Source: Steinernema hermaphroditum (lineage: Eukaryota; Nematoda; Chromadorea; Rhabditida; Steinernematidae). Taken from it: 64,000 bases of DNA. A program made the position numbers and the translations under genes. The notes beneath the pieces were generated by a model, which ran no database searches, had not been told where the DNA came from, and worked only from the letters and a program-made list of their open reading frames with translations. Shown piece by piece: positions 22,487-35,800 of the stretch (position 1 is its first letter; every line of letters starts with the position of its first letter). The stretch covers positions 7,154,769-7,218,768 of the forward strand of contig CM059624.1 of the NCBI GenBank assembly GCA_030435675.1. The letters are read 5' to 3'.

Positions 22487-23189
22487 TCGTCTTCAGTTTG
22501 CGTGACTTCGCAGAGGAAGTGCCCTCGTGGCGAGCGGGGACCGAAGGGCATTCCCGGGGACTCTGGGGATCCTGGCACGGATGGAAAAGACGGAGTTCCA
22601 GGACTCGACGTCGAAGATGTCAGAAGGACCCTCGAGGAGGGACCATGCTACTTGTGTCCACCGGGACCCCCGGGGGACCCGGGAGGTGCAGGCACTCCAG
22701 GGATGCGCGGGATGCCTGGACACGGTGGAACGGACGGAGCGCCTGGCAGGCCCGGACCTAACGGGATGCCCGGAGAGATGGGCGACGTCGGGGAAGAAGG
22801 TGATCGTGGCGGCCCCGGCTACCCTGGAGACAGAGGAAAGGATGGTAAGCAGCCACTTGGAAGGAAAGGACCCAAAGGAGTGCTCGGAGAGCCAGGTACT
22901 TGTCGAAGGTGTTCTCTGAAACTCAATGAAGCCCTTAGGTTCCGAAGGGGAGTCGGGGGAGACGGGAGACACGTCCACCGTGGAAGGACCACTCGGGAAG
23001 ACAGGTCCCACAGGACCTTCAGGTCCCAGAGGAGAAGAAGGAGTTCCAGGGAAGCCAGGTCCTGTGGGGGAGCCCGGACGCCCTGGTTAGTGCCCTTTGA
23101 AATACTAGATCCTTCCCGCGGATTTAGATGCCGACGGCGAGTACTGCCCATGCCCTCCAACACCAAGAAGGAAACTTCCCCCCCAATGA
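22099..23189 (+). CDS. col: cuticle collagen
   Basis: This structural collagen of the nematode cuticle is secreted by the hypodermis. Five exons (22099-22230, 22260-22452, 22497-22895, 22939-23085, 23128-23189) sum to 310 codons, the normal size. In order it has a signal-anchor, the basic ARRRR processing site, a Cys pair (KCPRGERG), Gly-X-Y blocks split by a Cys-containing spacer (GPCYLCPPG), a second Gly-X-Y block, and a C-terminal EYCPCPPTP end with paired cysteines for cross-linking. The first intron is only 29 nt if read as GT...AG; the others are 42-44 nt. The GKQPLG step interrupts the triplet register once. Confidence 0.92.
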
Positions 23190-23365
23190 TTTCTTTCACT
23201 GCTACTCCGAGTACAAGTCATAACCTTTTATAATAAGACAGAGTATAAGATAATCATCGTTCTGACAGATCAAAAGCTACTAACAGAAATAGTGCAATAG
23301 AGGACAAACACATACACAAACACAATCATTACAGAAGAAGGAGAGGAGCATACCCGACGCGCTCC

Positions 23366-24939
23366 TTATGCCGCCGCACCATTTCCGTCGGCCCCTCCTC
23401 CATTGTTGCTTCCACCAGCGCCACCGCTACCTCCTGCACCGTTGTAATTGTCACTCATACGTGAGCGTTTCACCATGGGTTCTGAAACCGCGTTTGCTAA
23501 AATGACACCAGAAATAAAACAATAATATTGATTTGTAAGCTTACATGAAGACACACTGGTGGAACTATGAGTAGGAGAAGGTGCACCATTGGAAATGCCT
23601 GATACAACTTCCGTGACCAAATCAGGATGCTCGGTAACCATAGTCTTCCATCCGTCAGTCTGCAATGATTATTATGAGCATAGGTCAAAGAACCATTTAT
23701 CTTACTTCAATGACAGCCTTAAGATTGGAAGAAATGAATCCAATAGCATCCGCTTTCAATTCCGTAGCACTGTGCATGTCGGCGAACACAAGGTAACGAC
23801 ATACAGAGTCAATAGCTAAGCCGGTTCTCAAAACCTGAAGAAACACAGGAAAATTATTCGTTCATCTCTCCTCAGCACATACGTGATTTGCCAGATCCTT
23901 CAGACCTGTTAACTGGTAGCGATCTGCAGCAGACAGAAGCTCAAGCGCCATATTCGATAAATTAGTCGATCTTCCACTGTACATGAAAAACAGCATTTCG
24001 TGAAGTATCTGCAGTAAGATTGGTTTATGCAACGCCGAAGACAGCGAGTATACCTCGTAATCTAAGTCGTTTATAATCACTTCGCTCTTGATAGACTCCT
24101 CGGTATGAGGCTCTAGCATCGCGGCAAATACTGGAGATCGTGCAGCAAGGACAAATTTGTGCACTTGTATTTTGCGATCTCCACAAATTATTGTGAAATC
24201 AGCTAGCCGTTCATCTTTGAACATTGCCTCGAAGTCTCGACCAATTTGACTGGTTGCCTATATATGTTCATGTTAAACAGCCATATTGAAAGTAAATCGC
24301 GACACTTACGTCATTTGGTGGTGGTTCAGGAACCGATAGCCGACTGTTCTGACTATTCTTTGTAATTGTGTCGAAAGTAATAGTCAGCTGAAGCACTAGC
24401 TGAAGCTCATCTTGGGGATGCACATGTCCTATGAGCAAATCACGTCGAATGTATTCGAAATAGCCATGCAACTGCTGTGTGCCAGTATAAACAGTAGTCG
24501 GTATCTCTTCATCGCGTCGGTTGAAAACCGAAAACTTGGCGCGATATTTCGCATTCGTATTGTTGCAAAACACCTAAAATATTTATATCATTGAGATGTC
24601 ACGGCAATAATGTTCATACTTGGAAAAAACTGAAATCTCGGTTTGATTCCTTGTTGCCTTGCGGGTGTAGTCGAATACGGAATGTTAAATGAGACTCTTG
24701 GCTGCCACTCTGCGGTGAAACATTGTTTCCATTCTGAAATGCTGCAAAAGTTAAAAGAGAACAACACATGCATGACCGACCTTGATCTTCACAGAGGTTT
24801 CCAAATACCGACAGTCGCACTGACTGAATCCACGAATGGTCCACACATGCTTATGTGGCATTGTTCGCACCTCTGTCGTTGACCAGCTGTCGGATGGACG
24901 CAGCGGGCCTCCCATATCAATTCCAATAGGATCGCCCAT
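23366..24939 (-). CDS. SPOP: SPOP-type MATH-BTB ubiquitin-ligase adaptor
   Basis: The product is a substrate adaptor of Cullin-3 ubiquitin ligases, probably nuclear. Eight exons (24939-24781, 24733-24620, 24573-24310, 24257-24054, 24008-23883, 23834-23706, 23659-23545, 23496-23366) sum to 413 codons. The MATH domain (residues about 25-175) has HVWTIRGFS and YIRRDLLIG. The BTB domain has DERLADFTIICGDRKIQVHKF, LAARSPVFAAML and SAADRYQLTGLKDL. The C terminus matches the SPOP end (DGWKTMVTEHPDLV) and includes a KRSR basic motif like the SPOP nuclear signal. It then carries an unusual Gly/Asn/Ala-rich tail. Confidence 0.92.
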
Positions 24940-25195
24940 TATTTAGTCTGAAATTTCCACTACTTGAGTCGGACGCCTCTCGCTCACGCACTTGGAAACT
25001 TCTGCCACGATTTGCCGCAGGCAACGAAGTTGGAGTCAAAAATTCGCGAGATGCTACGGTAGAAGCGCGAGATGCTATGGTAGAAACTCGAATGTGTAAG
25101 TTTCTGTGGAGCGTTTTGCGCAGCTTCGACGGCTGCAAAGATCGATCACAGAATAGGCTTTAGGAGAAAGCGGAACGCGCGTCTCTGCGGGAACG

Positions 25196-25450
25196 TCAGT
25201 CACGGCGAGACCGAATCGATTTTAGAAAAAGGCGAGCGCCGAAAGGGCATAGCCCAATCAAGATCAAAAGCACACGTGAACTTTTCTGCCTCATTCGCCA
25301 GAAGAGCAAATAGCTCATTAGCTGTAGTGCTTCGCTCAGCTCGCCTAGAATAAAACGTGGACATTCTCTCATCGCACAAGACGACGAAAACGCATCGACG
25401 AGCCGCGTCGCGGCGTTTTCAACGTACTTTATATATTCGCAGAACGGCAT
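25196..25450 (-). CDS. hypothetical small membrane protein (84 aa)
   Basis: A single open frame starts at ATG (MPFCEYIKYVENAATRLV). It has a helical N-terminal half and one hydrophobic stretch near residues 50-75 (VLLILIGLCPFGARLFL). It lies upstream of the SPOP gene, on the same strand. I know of no family match. It may be a chance frame, but the composition is protein-like. Confidence 0.35.
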   Translation of the reverse strand: MPFCEYIKYVENAATRLVDAFSSSCAMRECPRFILGELSEALQLMSYLLFWRMRQKSSRVLLILIGLCPFGARLFLKSIRSRRD

Positions 25451-26101
25451 AGTCGGGCATTAGGACATTCCACATCACAACTTTCTGACAGGTATCTTTA
25501 AACGTCATGTCAAAGTGGAACATGGACGGAAACGGAAAGCATGAAACTGTGCTTAGCATGCGTGGCAAAGTTTGCCAAGCACTATGGACTGGCATGGCGG
25601 CGACATCTCGCGGCTATTCGCACACAAACACGGCCGGGGAAGGCTCATCTTGAGGTAATGACGCCCCGAGCAGACTCATCCGTCCGTGCGCCACGTAAAC
25701 ATCTGCAAAGCAAATCCGAAGTCGCGCCTGCGTCAGCACGTCGGCGAGGCTTTGCGGCCTGAAAATAGCTCCGTCGCCACACCGCCGCACAAACCGTCCG
25801 ACCGATCGGAATACGCGCATTTCTGGAAAAGCAGACGACGAGGGGTGGTTCTTTGTCTCGTCTGTGTCTAGCGCCCATCGGCGACCCTTCCGAAGTCTTT
25901 GGTCTTTTGCAGACTGACAACACCGGGCAGGGTGCCAGCGTGGACCATACACCATCGGCCGCCAAATACAACGGGTAAAGAGAAACACGTAAACACCAGC
26001 AAGTTTCCTGGTAACGGGAAGTTTGTATTCCTAAAAACAATAACAGCATATGTAACAGCAACAATCAGACCTAATGAGATCAACGTTTTTCTCGGAAAAA
26101 A
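25451..26101. other. unresolved region, possible small plus-strand gene
   Basis: Several plus-strand pieces look weakly coding: ATG at 25507 (MSKWNMDGNGKHETV), an open run at 25686-25838 (ending EYAHFWKSRRRG), and a stretch at about 25872-25977 reading GDPSEVFGLLQTDNTGQG before a stop. A 27-nt GT...AG gap lies between the last two. The frames do not join cleanly by my reading. I cannot name a product. Confidence 0.3.
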
Positions 26102-29100
26102 CTAGACCTGCGCTTCTAGTTGTTCCTTCTTCTTTTTGCCTACTGCCTTCCTAAGATCTTCTATCTCGTCCACTAACTGCAGTTTCGTGACGTTTGCCAC
26201 AAATCGATCCATCTCTTGTCGTCCTTGTGAATCCATTGATAGGGTTTCCTGTTGTGAAGAAAATTGTGAGCCATCGGGACTGTTCAACTTCTCCTCCAAG
26301 GCTCGAAATTTGGATTCGAAACTATCGTTATGCTGCTTCTGTGACTCTTCTGTAACGTTCAGCAGTCCACCACTTCCAAAAATCCACTTCCTAAGTAACG
26401 CGATGTCAAACAAAACCTCATAATAATGCAACTTACTGTGTTAGTTTGCTGTGGACCTTGGCGAGTCTCCAAACTTTTTTCGTTTGTTCGTAGTCCAGCG
26501 GCCGTCCGAAGGACTTGAAAAGGTCGTACAGTTCCACAGGAAGTTGGCCGAGTCGCTTCGTCTCGCACAACTTAAGCCAATCGTTATGGAAAATGGCGCA
26601 AGCCGAAGAATCCTCCATGAGATCTGTGTACTGTAGGCACAGACGCGCGAAGGAAACCACGAATCTCTCGTCGTACTAAATTAAATGCGAATAGCATCAG
26701 ATGATAAGCACCAAACTGACCGATTTGTAGTTGATTGCATTCAGAAGTCGGAACACGTGTACGGCATCTAGAGGTTTGATTCCGTGATGTCCGGACGCGA
26801 GAAACTTCTCGGCTTCATCCTCACGCTTCACTGCGACCAAAGCGGCGACGTAGATTGAGTTCGCTCGCGACTCTGACAAAAACGACTTCGCCTTGTGCAG
26901 GACTGCAACGCATCCACTGTGAACATTGAATACACCAGAAGAAGCAGTTACCGAAATGCGTGTGGCTACGGTTTTGAGTCCATCCAATCGAATATTTCAG
27001 TAGTGATATCATACCATTCGACAGGTACAAATTGGACTGAAACTTCAGCCAAGTGTCGACGGCAGCGCTCCAGCCTAACCTGAAACTCACGCTTCCATGA
27101 TTTTGATTACTTACGCGAGTGCTTACGAGTTCAGTACGGTATTTATAATTGATGGGGTTAAAGTCTCATTCATGTGAAGAGTGATCATGTCGAGCTTGAT
27201 CAGCGTAACCAGAAGCTCTATGATCCTGTCCACTCTCCCGGCGGTGAGGTCGACACTTCGTTCATTCTCCACAGGGTTAAATAGCACTCCACTGAACAGT
27301 CTATGGCTTGCTTGGATAGTGTCCACAAGCGTATCGTACTCAGCAACAGCTAAAATACAACAGCTAAAGATGTCTTCTAGCGTTCAAAACCATTCGGGAA
27401 CATCCTTCGCAGTTCGTAGACGTAATCTATGATGGCGCTGACTTCCAATCCCGCATTCTCGGTTATGCGTCTTCGTAGAATGTTCAAAAGGTCGAAATTC
27501 TTCACGGGGTACACGTCGTGCTCCGAATCATGGAAACGATTGCATGCCGCTGACCTGAAGGGGGAGAATGTGTACAGTTCTTAAACAAACCACCTACAGC
27601 ATATTTAACATCTTTGTTGTACATCCCCAGTCCGCTGATTCAAGATAGAGATCGATGATTTGAGGTGCCACGATGTAAAAGTCGGTGTCCTTCGGCCAAC
27701 CATGTTTTAGAAGCAACGAGTGAACTCTTTCGTAATCTCCGTCGGCAACAAAACTCTTGAAGGTTTCAAAGTCTGGAGGATTTTCAGAAGCTTTGCTCGG
27801 CCGCGCAGGGGAATCGAAGATCTCGGAATACCGGTACTGCAGCCATTTGGACATGTCGCTGTTGTCGTGCGCATTGCCTTCGTTATTGGCGCATCTATTC
27901 TTCCACCAATTGAATATCAGTTTCCAGGAGGCCTCAGGGGAGACACCAAAGCTCTTCAAAACGCGAGCTATCGTGTCCAGTCGCACTTCAAATGTGTTTC
28001 TTCCGTTATCGTAGCTATCTGAACTGACGACGTTAAGATGACGATGCTAGATCTGTTTTTGTACCTAACATAGGATAGAGCAGTATTCTAGACATAACTT
28101 TTGTGTCCAACGTCGAGATGTCCGAATAGCCGAGTATCCTCGTTATCCTGTAGATCATTTTCAGTCGTTCTTGAATATTTGTACACGCTGTGAGTAGCGG
28201 CAGAGTCAGATGAGATCGCTCGCGTTCAGGGTCAATCACGTCGACGAAGGCTTCAAGCATCTCATACTTCTCGTAAGGAGTGTAATTCTTGTAGGTGAGA
28301 ATCGCATACAACAGAGAGTGGTAGAAGTGGTATCTGCACAAACAAATTATCATCAATCATGAGAGGATGACTCAGACTCACTCTGTTCCAAACGACGCCG
28401 ATATTCTATTGCAAACCTCCTTGACTGAGTCAACGTGTAATCCTTTGCGAATCATCTGATTGCAAAATCTCGGAAGCATCTGCACGACGAAAGCTGAAAT
28501 ACGAGCTGTTATCCCGATGAATTCCAAATCCTAGCACATACAGCCCTTCCTTTGATTTTTCAAACAATCCTCCACGCGGAGAGTGTCGATAAGAATTGGA
28601 ATCGCAGTGAAGTACAACTCATGAGCGACGTGCCGCTCTGACTCGCGAACCAAATACTTAAAGAATCCTTTTGTACGGTTCGCATGCTCAAGAATTTGTT
28701 CGCAGAGCGCTGAGTATTCCTTGCCGTCGCCGCTTTTGCTGCTTTTGGCCAAAAGCCAAATCACGTCGAAAACAGCGCGGAAATCGACATCAAGAACATT
28801 GCGCCTCCGTCCGCCGGCTTCAGTCACGATCACTGCTCTTCTAAGCAACTTCCGTAGTCGTTCGATATCACCGGCAGCTGCAGATCCTACTAGCGCTGCA
28901 GCCAAAGCAGCCGACTGCGCTGAATTACTGTACTTCTCCACTGCTTGCTAAAGAATAGAGCGGAGTAGGAAGAGATAAAAGGAAGGGTACGAACTTCTAT
29001 CAGATGGTCAGTTTTCACGTAATTCCGGGCAGCTGCGGCGCACAAAACCATGGAACAATGTACATCAAGGTTCCGAACTATTCCACGTTTTGCCATCTCA

Positions 29101-29939
29101 TATTCCCACGACCTAAAGAAACAACTAAAATACTGAAATGAATAAGAACGAACTCAGCACTGTTCCCTTTGCCGGAAAAGGCGAGTTGCTGCAGTAGCAA
29201 GCTGAAGGTTTTCGCATCCGGCTCTAGTTTGTGCTTCATTTCTATTTCTTGCAACAGTTCTGTCGGATCGAAGTCATTGTTATTCTGCAGCCAGGACGAT
29301 ATCCTCTCATTGAACATGTCGACTGTTATCGGAATTTCTAAACTACGCTGATACGGCCTTCGTTGACGCAGCATATTCAACCTGCCTAGCTTTTCGAATG
29401 TAGTCCATAGTCGGTTCAGCATAACTAATCTGTTTTCACTAGCTACGTCGGACATCGTGGTCCCGCACAAGGAAACTACGAATGGGGCGAAACGATCCGC
29501 AGAGCGCTTGAAAGCGTCCGAGAAAGCGTTGGACTCGTTTGTGCCCGCTTCCAGAGGTAGCAAGACGCCCGCCATGAAATGCTCTCCATTTATTCTCGCA
29601 TTCTTCTGATGGTATTCTCGAAGTAGCATGATCACATTTTCGGGCGTTCTTCGGTGATCTTCCTGGAAATATAAATGACTCTGCTCTTCCACGAGCATAG
29701 TAAAATAGATTACTTTAATGTTCGTCGGCTTCACTCCGATGAAATCGCCTCGATTTATTAATATTTCATCGTCCCGCGTTAGTACTGAGGCGACCTGAAG
29801 GTTTCTTCTGGACGGGGTGACCAGATATCTGTAACATCCAAAGTGTGACATGAATTTCAGGTTGTTCTGACCTGGAGGTGGAAGGTCGAAGACTCGGATT
29901 CCGTGACACCCGGGCCAGTAGTGCCACTCTCCTCAGCAT
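26102..29939 (-). CDS. LRPPRC/MMA-1-like mitochondrial helical-repeat protein (paralogue 1)
   Basis: LRPPRC-type proteins bind and stabilise mitochondrial mRNAs. The start at 29939 (MLRRVALLARVSRNPSLRP) is a typical mitochondrial targeting end. About a dozen exons follow. The first three joins were checked (donor 29872; TAG acceptor before TatctgGTCACC; a join giving NSAESWEYEMAKRG). The body is all-helical, with PPR-like pairs such as PENVIMLLREYHQK and DPTELLQEIEMKHKLEPDAKTFSLLLQQLAF. The C terminus is a coiled coil (LVDEIEDLRKAVGKKKKEQ). It is divergent from paralogue 2 with 500 bp between. Exact exon limits in the middle are not certain. Confidence 0.7.
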
Positions 29940-30439
29940 CACCTGGAAAAGAAGAACCATTAGCTACAAATTTTACAATTCTATTCCGAACACAGCCCGA
30001 GTCTTACATTGTCTATTGCTTCATCATAATACAGTATCTGGGCACTGTGGAAACTGCACTACAATTACAGTACATTACCTCAACATGACAGATCAACCGT
30101 GAGAACGAAACAGCAGAAAAAACAGAACACAATCCAGTCATACTGTTTTTCTTTTTCTTAGCAAGTCGACAGTATGCGTAAATCGGGTGATCAAGATGAT
30201 CGGTCTAAGAGTTCTGCGATTCTAGTTAACTTCTTCTGTTCGATTTTGGGTTTTTGGCTGATTGTTGTGGTAAAACTTCAGCCTGCTGGAGATAACTTTT
30301 GCTTTGATCTTGTTGACTTCCCGAATTGTTTGTATCTGTGTTCCTCTCAGCGGCTGAAGAGTTATTTTCAAGCGGGTCCACAGGTTTTCTCTTCGAGGAC
30401 AGGACTGCATCGTGTGAACCTCTTTGTTTCCAGTTCATC

Positions 30440-32504
30440 ATGCGGAGGGTGATTTCACTGGCACAGATACATCGGAATCTGAGTCACTTTCCGTCAACCT
30501 CCAGGTTGGAAGCAGTGCACAGTACTTGTTATGTTCTAAGTTTTCCAGGCACATTGTAACTGCGTCCGGTAGAAGTCATGGGGCAGCAATGTCAGTCCGG
30601 GCAGATGAAATTTTGCCAAGTCGTGGCGATTTTGCCGGAGCCACATCGGTGGGTGTTTTTCTTCTTTCTAGTTTAATCGGTATTTGTATCTGTCCCTCGG
30701 AATATATATCTATATGTATCTACGCAATCCGTTAAAAGGGTAGCCTTCGGCGTTCCAAAAACTGGACCTGGTACTCGGTTCTTATTATTACCAGCCTAGT
30801 TTCAAAACTACTTTGTTTGATGGAAAAATATTTCAGAATAATCGGCCTTCTTCTCTACAGAATGCCATCGAGTGGTCGGAACCGCGGGTGCCACTTGCAA
30901 CACAACCGCGAGTGCCTGAGTTAGCAGCTGAGGTTGACACGGAAGTCGCTGGTGACAAAGTGAACTCCGACGCACCCTCCGTCGGTCCGGCGAAAGAACT
31001 TTACATCTCGAAGAGTTCTACGCCTTCCATATCCAAAAAGTAGGCAGGAGGAAAGATGCCTTTCCGCACAGCCAATTCTAGGAACGTTGTCGGTACATGG
31101 CTGTTATGGAAGTTCGTAAAAAGCAGAGACATAAACAGTCTTCGCTCGGCGTTGAATGAATCCGAGTGGCCTCACTACAAGCTGCTGAAGGATAGCTTGC
31201 TGTCACAATTGCTGAGACTTTTCATAAAGAACGGAGAAATCAGCGAGATAAAGGCACTCTTCAAGGACTTGTATGTTCTGTTTTAGTGCTGTTTAGTGAG
31301 TGTTTGGTTTCAGGTCTTCGCTGAACGCGAACCTTTACGTCCGAGACGACGTTGTGCTCGAGTTTCTGGAAAGAGTGGTGCGCGAGGAAGGAGCGTCTCA
31401 TGCCTCACAATTCGCCGTTGAGTGTCGCCAAATGTTTATAGCCAAACCACGTAAGGCGCCTTTCACTATGTTTCACGTAGAGCGAAACCTTTGCAGCGGT
31501 TGAACGACGTGGATTCCAGCAAACAGCAGCAGCTGAACGCCTTTTTCAAGCAGCGTTTTCAGTCAACAAAGTGAAGTACATCGATGTTTTCGGCCTGTTT
31601 GACACCGTCTACGAATTGGGTTACATTCAAGACGCAAAACCGTATCTAGTCGAAGCCTTGAAGTTCAAGATCAAACAGTGAGTAATCTGATCGCTAGTTT
31701 TGATCCATATATTTCTTTCCAGCGAGGGTTTTAATGAAACGCTTCTATCATTCAAGCTGCAGCTAAAGCATGACCGTACTACCGTTGGAATTCATGTTTT
31801 ATTTGAAGAAGCTATAAGGCACTGGAGCAAGAGCCGCGTCAGCTTTGAGAATCGGCTCCGTAAGTTGAATATCCCCTCAATATGTCAAACGATTCACCTA
31901 ATTCAGGCACACTCATCAAACTGGCGAGCACACTCGACGGGCCATTTGACATTTTTGGTGAACTGATAGTATCGCTCGTTGTGGAAGGTCGCTATCAAGA
32001 AGCTACAGTGCTTTTCAAGAAACTTTCTATTCCCGGGAACCACTTCTGTCGTCCTCTTGCAAGGTTGTCGAGGGACGAAAAATACCTTCCTGTAGTTGAA
32101 AAGTTCTCCGAATTGGTCGATAGCTGTATCATTGCTGAACGGAAAAGAGGCTCAAAATCCACCGTTACCCCAGAAGAACAACAAGGTACTGAAGAAGCAG
32201 CCGCCAGCGTCGCCTTTCTACTTGAAAGCTGGACGTCCACGAAGAAGAAGAAGAGACCATTCCAGAAACCGAAGCGTTATAAGGTGAACGATGAGCAACT
32301 GGACAAACTAAACAATACGTTGATCCGAGTGTGGTTGGATTTAGCAGGTTGTTTCTCTTTCCCCTTACCTATTGCAATTCCAACGATTTAGAGAAATCTG
32401 GCAACATCAAATCCGGACAACAACTGAAAACCTGGATTGAAACAAACGACATATCGTTAACGGAAAGAGTAGCTTACAGAGCGAAGAGATTCCAGAGAAA
32501 CTGA
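30440..32504 (+). CDS. LRPPRC-like mitochondrial protein (paralogue 2, shorter)
   Basis: Nine exons (30440-30504, 30549-30648, 30837-31039, 31082-31270, 31314-31450, 31497-31677, 31723-31859, 31907-32347, 32392-32504) sum to 521 codons. The N terminus (MRRVISLAQIHRNLSHFPSTSR) and the next block (VTASGR..., ADEILPSRGDF) line up with the divergent paralogue 1 (VTPSRR..., DDEILINRGDF). That identifies the relation despite strong divergence. The remainder is helical, with a basic segment KKKKRPFQKPKRYK. It is about 300 bp upstream of the main LRPPRC gene on the same strand. Confidence 0.6.
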
Positions 32505-32801
32505 TTTACTACTTATCGACTGTAGTGGAAGATGTAGTTAGGAGATTGTAAATAAGAAATATTTGTTAGATTAGTATCTGATTGTTTTGATTGTTGACTT
32601 TCTCGTTGTTGCAAAGATATAGCCGCTTGGTTCACGTGTGTTCTATTCATTGACCGGTTCGATCCGCTATTATCTGTCACCAAATACAGTGATTGTGATG
32701 GGCGATGACTATTGTAGGTCCTCAGTGGCATGATCGGAGCGGTCTCACGTACTCACGCGGTTCGGTAAGTGGACGTTGGAATTTGGACCTAGTGTTACTT
32801 G

Positions 32802-35800
32802 ATGAAACATTCTAGCGTGTTGCGAAGGACTGTGGCCACTTCTCGATGCGGGTTCTCGACGGCCGCCGATTCTTCTGCTACTGCATCGGCGACTGCGCCA
32901 CGATCCCATCAGACACCTGCAGGTGGCATTCGGCGTCGACTGATGGAGATTCAGCGACAGAGAAGAGCACTTATGGACAGGCATCTTGATTCCATAGAAA
33001 AGAACGAAATGAAGACGTTGCCAGACATTTGTGAAGGGTGCGTATCCTTTCTATACATCTCCATTTTATATTTGGAAGTTTGCAGATTGGAATGGCAATT
33101 TTACGTTGAGCCACGAGTTCTGAACAGAATCATGGAGCTCGTCGAGTCGAATCCCTCCGAGTCAGCTGCTCTGTTATCTGATCGACGTTTTGCGCAGCTG
33201 GTGACCGCATTTGGCAGTAAATGCTCCCTAATGGAAGGGCGCCTCAGAGATGAACTGCTCAGTGAGTTCATCCAACGACTGCAGAAATCAGGCTTCAAAT
33301 TCGGAGTGCTGAGTCACAACGCTATTCTGAACTCTCGACTGGAGAACGGCTCCAATGTTGATGTTCTCGCATACCTGGACAAGCTTGATGCTGAGGGCGT
33401 CGATGCTAATGCGGAGACTTTTAGTCTTTTCACGGAAGTGTACGCCCAGAAGGGAGATATCAATGGTGTTAAGTATGTATTTTTTAAATGCCAGACACAA
33501 CTCCGTGCTACTTCAGGAGCGTAATTGGACTGATGAAGGATTCTGGAATGCCTGTCACAGAGAAGGCGCTGCAGTCGATGGTTTATGCTTTGACAATGAA
33601 GGGAGAGCGTGTACAGGCTGTTGAGATTCTGAAGGTAGCATTGACCTGCATCTTGCTACTTCTGACTTCGATTACTTTAGAATTTCGAATCGAACGCCTC
33701 CATCTCCACCGTTGGCCTTCGTATGGCGCAGATCCGAGCTCTGGCATCTCTTGGAGATTTGGACGGAGTTACCAATGTTGTCGCCGATATCGTCATGGAT
33801 TCGGAATTTAAATCCAGTGAAAATCAGGATGCGTTCATGAAGGTGCTGTTCCAGTTGATCACTCAAGGGCGCCACGACGCGCTAGAGCGCTTGAAGCCTT
33901 TTTATCGTAAAGTAGCGGAGGATGGAGCACTGCAACTTTCCAGCACAAATGGAAGATTACTGTTGGCCCTTATCCGCCAATCACTTTCTCAAGGAAAATG
34001 GGAAACCGCGGCCGTTCTGGACAGTATTTTCGGCAAGACTTTCGCGTTCAACCGAGTGACAGAATTCAGGGACGGCCTCGTCAATTCCATTGAGCGCAAC
34101 GTTGATACCGCTGATCTGGTTAAGAGACTCGCCGTCGTGGAATCCCTAGGACACATAAAGTATGTATGCGCTACTATGCCATGTTGTAAACAATATTATC
34201 TAGGCGCCCTCTGCTTTGGGCGATGAACGAAACGCTTCGGGATAACAATCAGCTTAAGTTTGAAGAGCTGTACAACACGCTGTATGCAAGTGATGATTTC
34301 AAGGCCATCATTTCCGAAAGACCTCACGTAGCCTATCCAATGGTTGCAAAGCTGATTAACGAAGTAAGAACTGTTTAGCCATTCTTGTGATCCGAAATGC
34401 ATGAACACGTTCACGAGAGACTCTCCTTTTTCGAAAACAACGTTGTTAAGGCGTTTGGCCCTCAATTCATTCATTTCGAGAACCTACTTGAGCGTTGTTT
34501 AGATGAACTCGATGACTTCCGTGGCGGAGAAGCTGCCGAAATACAATCAATTGTGCGACCTCTTGTACGTCAAGTCGGACGCTACTGACTTCGAGTATGC
34601 TAACGATTATCTTTTCCGCGCTGTCGAGAAAGGTCAGTTGGTTTTCCTGTTTGATTCCTTGTCTTTGTGGGAAACTACAATTGGAGTTAGTTTAATGGAC
34701 TGTGTCTTTTATGACCACTCCCAGGTTCGCTCTAAGTTTCTTGGAAAGTGAGTGGAAGAGATTAATGGTTGAACAATTATGGACGCATGAGGGCACTCGT
34801 GTGCTATGGCTTGGAATAGAATGCATTTAGAGATCAAAGTAGGGTCCTTAGCGTAGCCCAAATACGTATTTTAGCTAATGTGCTGTTTCTGAATCGTTCT
34901 ATTTATAACTATGATGCGAATGTTTTGATTTCAGATTGGAACGCCGTAGGTGACATTCTTTCTCACGCAAGAAGGGAGCACCGAAACTGTATCGCCACGG
35001 CCATCGTTGAGAAAACAATGAAATCAAAGACTCATAACCTGCAACACCTCTTGGAACTAATGGAAGGGTGAGTGAATACTAAAATTTAAAAAGTTTCATT
35101 GTGGTTCTTCAGTCCTTTGAATCCTGATGGCAACGTCCGAGTTATGTCTGCGCGTGTTGGACAAGAACTTGTGCGCCTTCTAACGTCGAACGATGTAACG
35201 CCAACGACGCTCAAATTAGCTTCAAAGATAGTTGCCGCCACCTTTGTTTTTGGCGAAAACTCGCCTCAGAGGGTTCACGATGGATACGGCTTCAAAGTTG
35301 TGTCGAAGATTATGCTTTCCCCCAAGCTCGCTGACAACCGTATCAGTGAACTTGTTGACATTTGGACGGAAGAGTCGCGTATCTCACTGAATGCGGAGGA
35401 AGTGTCATCTTTAGAGAACAGCCTTAGCGAGAATAATATGCCCCATCGCGCTGGACTTGTCAAGCAGCTGCGAAGGAAATCGAAGGTATCTTGTTAAAGC
35501 GACTGTATATTTATTCAGTTCAAAATTTAAGACTGTAGTCCGTTGGATGGAAACGGAGGACATTTCTCTTTTGGAAGAGGAAGCTCGGTCATTATCAGAT
35601 CCGGAAAAGAAGATCAATCCTGGAGTTCTGGCTCGCTTGTACAGCATCATAATCAGCAAAAGAGCTACGGAAACTCCTAGAAATTTGCTGTCCATTGCCA
35701 AGAATGCGCAGCAGATGTTGAACTTGAGCCAGTCCTCCGAAATACCGCGCACTAGGCTCTTCAGAATACTGTCAGCGTCTTTCGAAGAGGCCCTGAAAGA

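Noticed and set aside
32640..32665. tRNA-like GGTTCGATCC box
   Set aside because: No matching acceptor stem or D and anticodon arms around it. I found no convincing tRNA in the window.
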